Origin: CAZJRB01 sp964547995
Lineage (GTDB): Bacteria; Planctomycetota; Planctomycetia; Pirellulales; Thermoguttaceae
Length of the DNA: 64,000 nucleotides
NCBI GenBank assembly: GCA_964547995.1
Contig: CAZJRB010000023.1
Location: 1-64,000 of the forward strand
Direction of reading: 5' to 3'
A program made the position numbers and the translations under genes. Position 1 is the stretch's first letter. Every line of letters begins with the position of its first letter. The notes under the pieces were generated by a model. That model was not told the DNA's origin and ran no database searches. It was given only the letters and a program-made list of their open reading frames with translations. This document shows, piece after piece, positions 33,075 to 40,840 of this stretch.

Positions 33075-33347
33075 ATGACTGATGAAAACCCGTTCAAGTC
33101 GCCCGAGACCGGCGGACGCGAAACGCCGCAACGCCGCGAAAGCCAACGTCGGTGGCGGTGGAGAGTCGCGCTGATCACGAACCTCTTTTTTGCGAGCCTG
33201 ATGGTTTTCGTGGGCGTGATGATGCTGGCCGGCTCGCTGTCGGTTGCCGACGGCCGTCCGTGGGCCTCGATCGGGGCCTTCTTGATCCTCGCGGCAATCG
33301 GATACGTCGTCATGTTCCTTTTCGGACCCAATCGCTATCGGAAGTAG
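33075..33347 (+). CDS. small two-helix membrane protein
   Basis: A 90-residue protein starting MTDENPFKSPETGG, a Pro-rich NPFxSP N-terminal motif common in planctomycete small membrane proteins. Two transmembrane helices follow (residues ~32-55, ALITNLFFASLMVFVGVMML, and ~64-84, SIGAFLILAAIGYVVMFLF). The start lies four bases after the GTPase stop, so the two genes are probably cotranscribed. No function is known. Confidence 0.7.
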   Translation: MTDENPFKSPETGGRETPQRRESQRRWRWRVALITNLFFASLMVFVGVMMLAGSLSVADGRPWASIGAFLILAAIGYVVMFLFGPNRYRK

Positions 33348-33376
33348 TGGATGGTGGATAGGGCGTGATGTTTGAA

Positions 33377-33415
33377 CAAAAGCCCCGGCATTGCATGCCG
33401 GGGGTCGCGTTCCCG
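33377..33415. repeat. CAAAAGCCCC palindromic repeat unit
   Basis: CAAAAGCCCCGGCATTGCAT and the following GCCGGGGG make a hairpin that matches, with changes, one half of the inverted-repeat element at 22660-22766. It lies between the small membrane protein and the first sulfatase. Confidence 0.6.
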
Positions 33416-33461
33416 GATGATTGACGATCGGTTCGGCACTCTGCAAAATCACGCGAGAATT

Positions 33462-33544
33462 TCTGCGGACTCCGCGCCTCTGCGTGAGATCCCCCGCCGG
33501 GAGACACCGTTTGCAACCCGCCTCCGCTTTTGCTACCATGATCG
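33462..33544. repeat. dispersed CTCTGCGTGAG-type repeat, copy 1
   Basis: A block of about 83 bases runs from CTGCGGACTCCGCGCCTCTG to the GCTACCATGATCG end. The same sequence, reverse-complemented, occurs at 55473-55555 with few differences. It lies upstream of the sulfatase gene and encodes no protein. Confidence 0.75.
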
Positions 33545-33586
33545 GATCGCGAGATTGCCCACTCTACTTTGACGGAGGAACCCCCA

Positions 33587-35338
33587 ATGAGAACCCAACT
33601 CACGATCGTTCTTGTCTTGCTCGTATTTTCCGTGCTGGCCATCTCCGGCACTCCGGCGGCGGCCAAAGACGCCCCGCGGCCGAATATTATTTTGATTATG
33701 TCGGACGACATGGGCTACAGCGACATCGGCTGCTACGGCAGCGACGTCGATACGCCGGTGCTCGACGGGCTGGCGAAGGACGGGCTGCGGTTTACGCAGT
33801 TTTATAATACGGCCCGCTGCTGCCCCACCCGGGCGTCGCTCATGACCGGGCTCTACATGCACCAGGCGGGCGTGGGACACATGATGAACGACCGCGGCCA
33901 GGACGGCTACCGCGGCAACCTGAACAAGCGGTGCGTCACCATCGCCGAGGCCCTGAAGCCGGCCGGGTACGCCACCTACATGGCCGGCAAATGGCACGTC
34001 ACCAAGGAGACCCGCCCGGACGGCCCGAAGTTCAACTGGCCCTTGCAGCGCGGCTACGACCGGTTCTACGGCACGATCCACGGCGCCGGCAGCTTCTACG
34101 ACCCGAACACGCTGACCCGCGACAACACGATGATCTCGCCCTACGCCGATCCCGAGTACAAACCCAAGACGTTTTACTACACCGACGCGATCAACGACCA
34201 CGTGGTCCGCTACATCGCCGAGCATAAAGACCGGGCGGGCAAGAAGCCGTTCTTCATCTACGTCGCCCACACGGCCGCCCATTGGCCCATGCACGCGCTG
34301 CCCGAAGACATCGCCAAGTACAAAGGCAAGTTCGACGAGGGCTACCGAGCGATCCGCGAGAAGCGGTTCAAGCGGATGAAGGAACTCGGCGTGATCGAGG
34401 ACCATTGGAAGCTGTCGCCGCAGGCCGAGCAGTGGGCCAACGTGCCCGACGAAAACAAGGAGTGGGAGGCACGCTGCATGGAGGTCTACGCCGCGATGAT
34501 CGACCGCATGGACCAGGGCATCGGGCGGATCGTCGCCGAACTGAAGAAGCAGGGCATGCTCGACAACACGCTGATCTTCTTCTTGCAGGACAACGGCGGA
34601 TGTGCCGAGGGGATGGGCCGCCGCGGCGGCGATCGCAAGCGGGCCGACAAGCCGAGCCTCCCGCCGATGGACCCGGCCGCCTTGCAGACGGGCATGATCC
34701 CGCGCCAGACCCGCGACGGCTGGCCGGTGTTGCAGGGTACCGGCGTCATGCCCGGTCCGGCCGATACGTATCACGGCTACGGCCGCGGCTGGGCCAATGT
34801 GTCGAACACCCCGTTCCGCGAGTACAAGCACTGGGTCCATGAAGGCGGCATCTCGACGCCGCTGATCGCCCATTGGCCCGCCGGCATCAAGCGCCGCGGC
34901 GAGTTGGAACACCAGCCGAGCCACCTGATCGACATCATGGCCACGTGCGTCGACCTGGCCGGGGCCGAGTATCCCAAGAAGGTCGGCGACAACGAGATCC
35001 AGCCGATGGAAGGCACGAGCCTCGACCCGGCCTTCAAGGGCAAAAAACTCGACCGCAAGGGGGCGATCTACTGGGAGCACGAAGGCAACCGGGCCGTCCG
35101 ACTCGGCAAGTGGAAGCTCGTGGCCAAGGGCCGCACCGGGCCGTGGGAACTCTACGACATGGAAGCCGATCGCTCGGAAATGAACAACCTCGCCGAAAAG
35201 CAGCCTGACCGCGTCAAGGAAATGTCCGACCTATGGACCGCCTGGGCCCAGCGCGCCAACGTCCTGCCGTGGCCCGGCAGCCGCAAGCCGAAGAAAAAGC
35301 CCGCCAAGAAGCCCGATGCAAAGAAGGACAAGAAGTAG
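33587..35338 (+). CDS. sulfatase (formylglycine-dependent)
   Basis: A 583-residue secreted sulfatase. The signal peptide is MRTQLTIVLVLLVFSVLAIS ending near TPAAA. The metal-binding N terminus is NIILIMSDDMGYSDIGCYGS. The formylglycine signature CCPTRASLMTG has the modifiable Cys at residue 78 (CxPxR). Further family motifs are GYATYMAGKWHVTKE and the metal-binding DNGG segment (LIFFLQDNGG). Such enzymes hydrolyse sulfate esters, in planctomycetes mostly on sulfated polysaccharides. A Shine-Dalgarno GGAGGA (33573-33578) supports the ATG at 33587. The C-terminal ~20 residues are Lys-rich (KPKKKPAKKPDAKKDKK). No formylglycine-generating enzyme gene is in the window. A repeat unit lies just upstream. 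Confidence 0.95.
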   Translation: MRTQLTIVLVLLVFSVLAISGTPAAAKDAPRPNIILIMSDDMGYSDIGCYGSDVDTPVLDGLAKDGLRFTQFYNTARCCPTRASLMTGLYMHQAGVGHMMNDRGQDGYRGNLNKRCVTIAEALKPAGYATYMAGKWHVTKETRPDGPKFNWPLQRGYDRFYGTIHGAGSFYDPNTLTRDNTMISPYADPEYKPKTFYYTDAINDHVVRYIAEHKDRAGKKPFFIYVAHTAAHWPMHALPEDIAKYKGKFDEGYRAIREKRFKRMKELGVIEDHWKLSPQAEQWANVPDENKEWEARCMEVYAAMIDRMDQGIGRIVAELKKQGMLDNTLIFFLQDNGGCAEGMGRRGGDRKRADKPSLPPMDPAALQTGMIPRQTRDGWPVLQGTGVMPGPADTYHGYGRGWANVSNTPFREYKHWVHEGGISTPLIAHWPAGIKRRGELEHQPSHLIDIMATCVDLAGAEYPKKVGDNEIQPMEGTSLDPAFKGKKLDRKGAIYWEHEGNRAVRLGKWKLVAKGRTGPWELYDMEADRSEMNNLAEKQPDRVKEMSDLWTAWAQRANVLPWPGSRKPKKKPAKKPDAKKDKK

Positions 35339-35456
35339 TCGCCTCGACCATCCAGGTTTCCGGGAGAAATCCGCCCCGAACGCTTGTTAGTGCCGCCAAA
35401 TTGAGTTATCCTATATAGTGCTTGGGGCTGATTTCCGCAAATAGTGGAATGGGAAC

Positions 35457-35690
35457 ATGATTCGAGCATACGACGAAATTGTCGAGTTCATTGCGGGCGG
35501 CACTACGCCCGACTCCGTTGCACAATTCGAACCTTCCCAGCAGACCAAGGACTACGTCGCGGACCTGATCCACAAGGAGAAGACGACCGGCTTGACGCCG
35601 GAGGAATCGTCCGAACTCGATCACTTCATGAAACTTGAACATCTTATGCGGCTCGCTAAGGCCCGTGCTCGGACGCTCTGCTCACAATGA
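35457..35690 (+). CDS. conserved hypothetical protein upstream of HNH endonuclease
   Basis: A 77-residue protein starting MIRAYDEIVEFIAGGTTPDS. It is helical and charged, with the recurring pattern TPEESSELDHFMKLEHLMRLAKARAR. Near-identical proteins are, as far as I recall, found directly before HNH endonuclease genes in other bacteria. The stop overlaps the HNH start by four bases (ATGA, 35687-35690), so they are translationally coupled. A partner or antitoxin-like role is possible but not shown. Confidence 0.65.
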   Translation: MIRAYDEIVEFIAGGTTPDSVAQFEPSQQTKDYVADLIHKEKTTGLTPEESSELDHFMKLEHLMRLAKARARTLCSQ

Positions 35691-36135
35691 CAACCTACGT
35701 TGCTGCCGACCTGCGCCGACTCGTCGAATTGCGGGCAAATCATCTGTGCGAATACTGTCTGATCCACGCAGATGACACGTATCTCGGATGCCAGGTCGAT
35801 CACGTCATCGCGGAGAAACATGGCGGTGCAACCGACGCCGACAATCTGAGCTACGCTTGTACGTTCTGCAATCGCTCCAAGGAACGGAAATCGGGTCCAT
35901 CGCGCCGAGCACCGGTGAATTCACGCGGTTCTTCAATCCGCGCACGGACCGGTGGGCGGATCATTTTACCTTGAATGGGGTCGCGATCGAACCTCGCACA
36001 CCCGTTGGCGAAACAACAGCAAGAATACTCGGCTTCAATGAACCTGAACGTATTCTGGAGCGTGAGGCGATTCGGAACATCGGAAGGTATCCACCCAAAG
36101 AAGCGATAGAACGCCTGACCGAAAGCGATACATAG
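35687..36135 (+). pseudogene. HNH endonuclease, interrupted by a single-base frameshift
   Basis: The first part encodes an HNH domain: HLCEYCLIHADDTYLGCQVD, then HVIAEKHGG, then NLSYACTFCNRSK, giving CxxC, DH, H, N and CxxC. After NRSK (codon ending 35881) the frame runs into ERKSGPSR and stops at 35974. The +1 alternative frame continues the family-like tail GTEIGSIAPSTGEF...FFNPRTDRW to 36135. Adding one G near 35881-35882 would join the two frames, so a one-base deletion (or a sequencing error) is likely. The intact gene would be about 149 residues. It is coupled to the small gene upstream. Confidence 0.75.
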
Positions 36136-36564
36136 CTGGGGTCGTTCGCCCGACTACACAGTACTTAGGCTAAGCAGTGTAACAGATCGGGCGAGCACTG
36201 TACTACTAACCTCAAACATCGTTAAAAACTTCACAAAGGTTTCAGTAGTGTTGACGTAACTTCATTTCGGACAATGAGTTACGACTGCGATTGTAAGTGG
36301 AGCTTTGGTTGCGGCCAGGGCCGCGCTGGGAAGTGTGAGATATCTCCAGACTTCATCAAGATTCAGGCAGAAGCGGCCCGTCTGGACGTTCTCGATCGGC
36401 ACGTGACACGGCAAGCCAGGGACACAAACTCGGCCATCGTTTTGGTATTCCAATCGGCGCTAAGATGGGGTGCAAAACGCTAGGCTTTGTTTTGAAACTG
36501 GTATTGTCCGATTTCACGGTTTCGGGCATCATTCGCGTCTTTCCGGTTACAAGGAGGCGAAACG
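36136..36564. other. gene-poor stretch between HNH and IS remnant
   Basis: No coding region is supported here. A short hairpin (arms TTCGCCCGA and TCGGGCGAG) lies at about 36148-36199, without a T-run. A 69-residue open frame (36274-36483) has no recognisable family and ordinary composition, so I do not call it a gene. Lower GC than the flanking blocks is apparent. Confidence 0.6.
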
Positions 36565-36784
36565 ATGCCGCGACATGGATTGTCCGACGAAGAATGGGCT
36601 GTCATCGAGGAACTGTTTCCCCCACCGAAGCGCACTGGCCGTCCGCCAATGCCAGCCCGGCAGGCCTTCGACGGGGTCTGCTGGATATTGCGGTCGGGCG
36701 CCCCGTGGCGCGACTTGCCCGAGGAACTGGGACCCTGGGAGACCGTGTATGCGCATTTCAATCGCTGGTCATCGGACGGCACGT
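36565..36784 (+). pseudogene. truncated IS5-type transposase (DUF4096 N terminus)
   Basis: The first ~73 codons encode MPRHGLSDEEWAVIEELFPP, then RRTGRPP-like KRTGRPP, RQAFDGVCWILRSGAPWRDL and PWETVYAHFNRW, the conserved N-terminal part of IS5-group transposases. It ends where a 276-base inverted-repeat element begins, and the catalytic DDE part is absent downstream. It is thus a dead insertion-sequence fragment. The frame runs on only a few codons into the inserted element. Confidence 0.82.
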
Positions 36785-37060
36785 TAGCCCAAGTTACGCA
36801 GTTGTGAGGGACGATTCGTTGGTAGCAAAGGACTTACGTTCATTTTTGGGCCGTTTGTTTCACTACATTTGAACAACTCCGCGATCAGCAACCGCTCATC
36901 TGGTGAAGGATTGCCGTATCTGAGGTTTCGGACAAGACCACTCGCGCATTTTTTCCACTACATCGCAATCTGGCTGAAAAACGACCGATATCCTTGGACT
37001 TACGTCTCGCTAAGCAGATGAAGTGGCCCAGAATCGGTCCGAACAGCGTAACTTGGGCTA
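36785..37060. mobile_element. TA-flanked MITE-like element with 13-15 bp inverted ends
   Basis: Perfect inverted ends TAGCCCAAGTTACGC (36785-36799) and GCGTAACTTGGGCTA (37046-37060) bound a 276-base block with no gene. If TA is taken as the target duplication, the ends are GCCCAAGTTACGC, as expected for elements moved by IS630/Tc1-mariner-type transposases, which duplicate TA. It is inserted in the IS5-type transposase fragment. Confidence 0.75.
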
Positions 37061-37092
37061 GAAGCGCCCGGCCGGCTGAACCGGGCGCTTCT
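37061..37092 (+). terminator. hairpin terminator downstream of the MITE
   Basis: GAAGCGCCCGG and CCGGGCGCTTC form an 11-base stem around a nine-base loop, followed by TTTCT. It reads as a plus-strand Rho-independent terminator, probably of a gene now lost. Confidence 0.55.
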
Positions 37093-37151
37093 TTCTCGTC
37101 ATGGCATACCAAATCCTAGGACTTGGTAAGTTCTTGTGGAAGGCTACGGGC

Positions 37152-37340
37152 TCACTTTTTCTTTTTGGCCTTCTTCCTCTTCTTGGCCTTCTTCTTGGTA
37201 GTCTTCTTCGCGGCCTTCTTTCTCTTCTTGGCCTTCTTCTTGGTAGTCTTCTTCGCGGCCTTCTTTCTCTTCTTGGCCTTCTTCTTGGTAGTCTTCTTCG
37301 CAGCCTTCTTCTTCGCAGCCCTCTTCTTCTTTTTGGCCAC
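37152..37340 (-). CDS. lysine-rich histone H1-like repeat protein
   Basis: A 62-residue protein starting with GTG as MAKKKKRAAKKK, then three copies of the 15-residue unit AAKKTTKKKAKKRKK. It contains almost only Lys, Ala, Thr and Arg. Such short proteins resemble the basic tails of histone H1/Hc1-like nucleoid proteins and could bind nucleic acid. A Shine-Dalgarno AGGAGA lies seven bases upstream of the GTG. The 45-base repeats are direct in DNA. The gene stands alone between repeat-rich non-coding DNA. Binding to DNA is inference. Confidence 0.65.
   Translation of the reverse strand: MAKKKKRAAKKKAAKKTTKKKAKKRKKAAKKTTKKKAKKRKKAAKKTTKKKAKKRKKAKKKK
37170..37304 (-). repeat. three tandem 45-base units in the lysine-rich gene
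   Basis: The unit encodes AAKKTTKKKAKKRKK and is repeated three times with few third-position differences. Recent expansion, with copy-number variation among strains, is likely. Confidence 0.85.
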
Positions 37341-38586
37341 CTCACGTCTCCTATTAACGAGTTGGGCGACATCCCTACCCGACTCCAGGCTGGGACCAGA
37401 GCCCGGCCGGATGATCGCCAGAGGAACAAAACAACGAAACCGCCGACATCCTGTCTCCGATGCACCGAAATATGTCGCCGTTCGTTTCCATCTTCAGAGT
37501 CGAGATTCCCACTTTCCTCAGGAACCTCTACTCGCCGGAGTCCCCACAAGGGCCCCAACTACCCAACAATCTAACAATCCAAGAAATCGTTGCAAGTGCA
37601 ATTTTGGTTTGGTGGAAAACGTATTCTTTGTTTTTGGGTGGCCCATCGAGCAGAATCGCGACCTCCGGCAACGCACTCCGGGGGACTTTATGCGTGCCGA
37701 ATAGCTCGCCGATGCTTCACGCAGCAGTGTCCTCTTATGGCACCACGCTCGTCTGATCCAGGAGAAGCCCATGCGTTTTCTGAAATGGCTTTGTATCCTT
37801 CCCGGTTTGTGGAAGAATACCGCGAGTACGGGCTCCCCGACGAGGATGCGGGGTCGCGGCGCCGGAGAATACAGGCGTATTACAAGCGTCAGCATTCCCA
37901 ACTTGTCTCCACCCCGAAGGCCATAAGGTGTTGATATGGCAAGAGTTACGAATAGAGCAAACACGGGGTTGGGGCGAATTGATATTGAAGATCGTCAACG
38001 AATCCACGTTGAATTATCGCGCTTCGAGCATACTGTTCCACCGTACCTGTGTAACGGTTTCGGGGTATTTTCGGGTACGTACGTCAGTCAGGCTTTTGCG
38101 CACGGACCAAGGAAGGAAAGACCGACTGGCCAAGCAAAATCGTGCCTTGGAAGAAAGATAGCCAACCACCGGCGCGATACCGCGTCGCCTCCGCTCGTGA
38201 TGTCTGGAAATAGCGTACCCAGGTCGGCCTCATCACATGAAAAAACTTTTTCCGGTCGGCCAAAGTTCCTGCCAAGAAAGTGTCTGGAAACCTGGCCCAC
38301 AATGCGGATAATCATGCCAAAGGCACAGGACACGAAACAACCTCACGGCATCATCTGCCGGGCAGATGCACGTCAAGGGATTGACAAACCTCGGTTTTTT
38401 ACCCTTTCCGTCATAGTCATAGTTTCCGGCCCGCTATTTGTCGGGAATTTCGGGATCGAACGGCCCCGTTTCGGCCGTCGCCCCCATCTGTCATAGCGCG
38501 ATCACGATGCCGCCCGCTGCGGTCATCAGCACGCCGACCAAACTGTCGTTGGGGCGAGACCCCAGCATATGGTACAATGACTGTAG
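37341..38586. other. gene-poor degenerate stretch
   Basis: About 1.25 kb with no supported gene. Short open frames exist, but none shows a recognisable domain or sensible N terminus. GC is lower and codon structure is absent, consistent with decayed accessory DNA linked to the insertion-sequence remnant to its left. Confidence 0.6.
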
Positions 38587-39654
38587 ATGCTGCGTAGCCT
38601 GCCCTTTCTGGGGATATCCGTCGTGGACCCACCAAGCCAGATCGTTCATGCGATGCCGGCCGACCAGCCGCTGGGGGCCCATCAGGTTGCCTCGCGACTC
38701 TTCCCGGCCTATACAATCGACGGCGGAAACGTCCACCTGGCCGGTTGCTCGCTCGATGACCGGCTCTTTGTACGAATCGAGTTCGCCGACGGGGAGCAAT
38801 CCTTGCAGATGTACGTCGATTCCGACGGGCGTGAAGTCGAGCCCGCCATGATCGAGTCACTCGGCATGGATAAACTCGATAAGCTGGAAAAACCGCCCCA
38901 GGAGTTCAAAGCGGAAGTCACCCGGCTGCTGCTAGCCGGCGGGCGGCGGGCGGCCGAGCGGCTCCCCGCGGTGATCGTGCCGGAACCCACCGCGATGACG
39001 GCAATCTGGTGCAAGTACGCGGAGGGCAAGTTGCGTTTTACGATCGGCCCCGCCACGGCTGACCTCCCCTTTTCCGGTTGGGCCCGCACGATCGAACCGC
39101 CGCCGTTTGTCTGTCCGGCGACGGGCGAAGAGACCTATCACCTGGCTGCCAGCGACGCCGGCCGGATCGGTGCGGCGGAGAAGATCGAGGTTTGCGAGGA
39201 GACGGGCAGTCGCCGTCTGCCGGACGAATTGGCCACCTGTGCGGCGACCGGCAAACGCGTCGTCCCCGAATTGCTTCAGGAGTGTCCCATCAGCGGCGAT
39301 CTCGTGTTGAACGGGGAATTGGCTCCGTGCCGCGTCTGCGGCGAAAAGGTCTCGCGGGCGACGCTGCGCCGGAATGTCTGCGAAGCGTGCCGAAACCTCA
39401 GGCGGGTAAACAAGGCCGATCCGCGAATGGCCCTCTTGCTCGACGAGCACCCTGCCCTGGACGGCTGGCACAACTGGCGGATCTCGGAGACCGCAACGGT
39501 TTACGTTCTCACGGCCGGCCGGCTCAAGCGATTGTTGGTCGTCCTTGACAAGGAATCGCTCGAATTGAAACGCCTGGCAACGGCTAGCCGGTTTCTCCCA
39601 CGGTGGAAGGTAGTCGAGCCTTCGCTGCACGACTTCGCAGTGAAAGCATCGTAA
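38587..39654 (+). CDS. hypothetical protein with Cys pairs
   Basis: A 355-residue protein starting MLRSLPFLGISVVDPP. It has no signal peptide or membrane segment. The middle (residues ~175-275) carries several Cys pairs: FVCPATGEETYHL, VCEETGSRRL, TCAATGKRV, ECPISGDLVL, and the CxxC pairs PCRVCGEKV and VCEACRNL. These suggest small zinc-binding modules. I know of planctomycete proteins of this kind but not of a function. The convergent minus-strand gene overlaps its last 71 bases. Confidence 0.6.
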   Translation: MLRSLPFLGISVVDPPSQIVHAMPADQPLGAHQVASRLFPAYTIDGGNVHLAGCSLDDRLFVRIEFADGEQSLQMYVDSDGREVEPAMIESLGMDKLDKLEKPPQEFKAEVTRLLLAGGRRAAERLPAVIVPEPTAMTAIWCKYAEGKLRFTIGPATADLPFSGWARTIEPPPFVCPATGEETYHLAASDAGRIGAAEKIEVCEETGSRRLPDELATCAATGKRVVPELLQECPISGDLVLNGELAPCRVCGEKVSRATLRRNVCEACRNLRRVNKADPRMALLLDEHPALDGWHNWRISETATVYVLTAGRLKRLLVVLDKESLELKRLATASRFLPRWKVVEPSLHDFAVKAS

Positions 39655-40150
39655 CAGTCAGAGCCAAACCCAACAGGCCGACCACCACGATCGTACCCAT
39701 CCATATTCGATATCGAAGGCGCCAAATGGGATACTTGGGGCTTTGTGGAATCGGTCGGGGATCGAGGCCCTTGTCACGCATCAGTCTCCAGTTGCTCCAG
39801 ACCATCCGGGGTGGCAGGGTCTTCGCGGATTCGCGGATTTCGTTTGCACGAGGCAGGGTGCGGAGCCTGGGCCGGATGAAAAACAACCAGCTTCCCGTAC
39901 CGGTTGCCAACAGTAGGATCACGACGCCCAACAGGGCCAACCCCTCATACGCCCCCCAGCTTCGTCTCTCAGCCTCGTCTCTGCGGACCTCCCCGGGCTC
40001 CGGTTCGGCCTTATCGAGGCGTTTGACTTGCACAAGCGAGGGGACTTCCAACGAGGCGCCGCACGTGCAGGAAATCGTCTGCCCGGCCTGACGGGGCTCC
40101 ACCGCGATCTTCTGCCCACACGAGCAAGGCAACAAGTATTTGGCGTTCAC
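39584..40150 (-). CDS. hypothetical zinc-ribbon membrane protein
   Basis: A 188-residue protein. The N terminus MNAKYLLPCSCGQKIAVEPR with SCTCGASLEVPS is a small zinc-ribbon-like module (CSCG...CTCG). Two transmembrane helices follow (about 70-92, GLALLGVVILLLATGTGSWLFF, and 150-172, IWMGTIVVVGLLGLALTVTM). Such ribbon-plus-helix proteins are common and uncharacterised in planctomycetes. The C-terminal coding region overlaps the 3' end of the plus-strand gene by 71 bases. Confidence 0.6.
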   Translation of the reverse strand: MNAKYLLPCSCGQKIAVEPRQAGQTISCTCGASLEVPSLVQVKRLDKAEPEPGEVRRDEAERRSWGAYEGLALLGVVILLLATGTGSWLFFIRPRLRTLPRANEIRESAKTLPPRMVWSNWRLMRDKGLDPRPIPQSPKYPIWRLRYRIWMGTIVVVGLLGLALTVTMLSLRSRAAKARLPSTVGETG

Positions 40151-40840
40151 CGAGCTTCTCTAGTTCTTATGGGTGCAATAGCAGCCAGCGGGAGTGGGAT
40201 GCTTCCCCGCACACAGGATCTTCGTAGATTCTACCTTCCGGCGGATGATCTGGCGAGTAGGACTCACTTTGTGCAGAGAGGAGAAGAATCAGGGGGTTTT
40301 GCCTGTGAGAAATACCCAGGATTTGCCGGGCGGCAAATCGCCTAAATTGCCCACATTCTCTTGTTGATCGGGCGTTTGGCCCGATTTGGCTCAAATGTGA
40401 TGGAATCTCGTCGTTTCGGCGGTGAAGTGCTGGACTCTGCATTTTCTGCAACTACAATAAAAATGTCACGGCGATCCGAGTACGGTCTTTGCATCAGAAG
40501 GCGTGCGGGGTGAAAAAGCACAAGGCCACCCGCCCTCCTGTTGGAACGAGGGGATAGTCGTCTCCAACAGATTGATGCTTCTCCGGCGTACCCCCCCAAT
40601 GCGGCTAGGATAGTTGGCGATGAAATGGCCTTTTCTCCTTGTGGCCGTGTTCCGTAGCGGTACATGTCTGGGGATTTTGGGGGACGTTCGCATTCTTGCC
40701 GTAGACGGAATCTCTTGCCAAATGGTGGAGATTGCCGGCGAGTCGGAAAATCGGTGGTAGAATTTCGTGGTTTTCGGGAACCGGGTGTGGGATAATAGTA
40801 AGTTGGCGAAGGCCTTAATCCCCTACCGGTTGTCATTCAC
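40151..40840. other. long leader/intergenic region upstream of the sigma factor
   Basis: About 690 bases without a supported gene. GATAAT at 40791-40796 could be a -10 box but no good -35 stands at the right distance. A minus-strand open frame of 164 codons here has Arg/Pro/Ser-rich non-protein-like composition. The region may carry the promoter and leader of the sigma gene. Confidence 0.5.

Noticed and set aside
31178..33331. Long minus-strand open frame opposite the GTPase
   Set aside because: Shadow of the GTPase gene in high-GC DNA; repeats and composition are not protein-like.
33533..35080. Long minus-strand open frame opposite the sulfatase
   Set aside because: Shadow of the sulfatase, which has the CCPTR signature on the plus strand.
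36274..36483. 69-codon open frame between HNH and IS remnant
   Set aside because: No recognisable domain, no ribosome-binding site and ordinary composition; the opposite strand is open as well.
37590..37934. 114-codon open frame in the gene-poor region
   Set aside because: No family and no ribosome-binding site; the composition does not suggest a gene.
40791..40796. GATAAT as a promoter -10 box for the sigma factor
   Set aside because: No suitable -35 box at 16-18 bases; not strong enough to report as a promoter.
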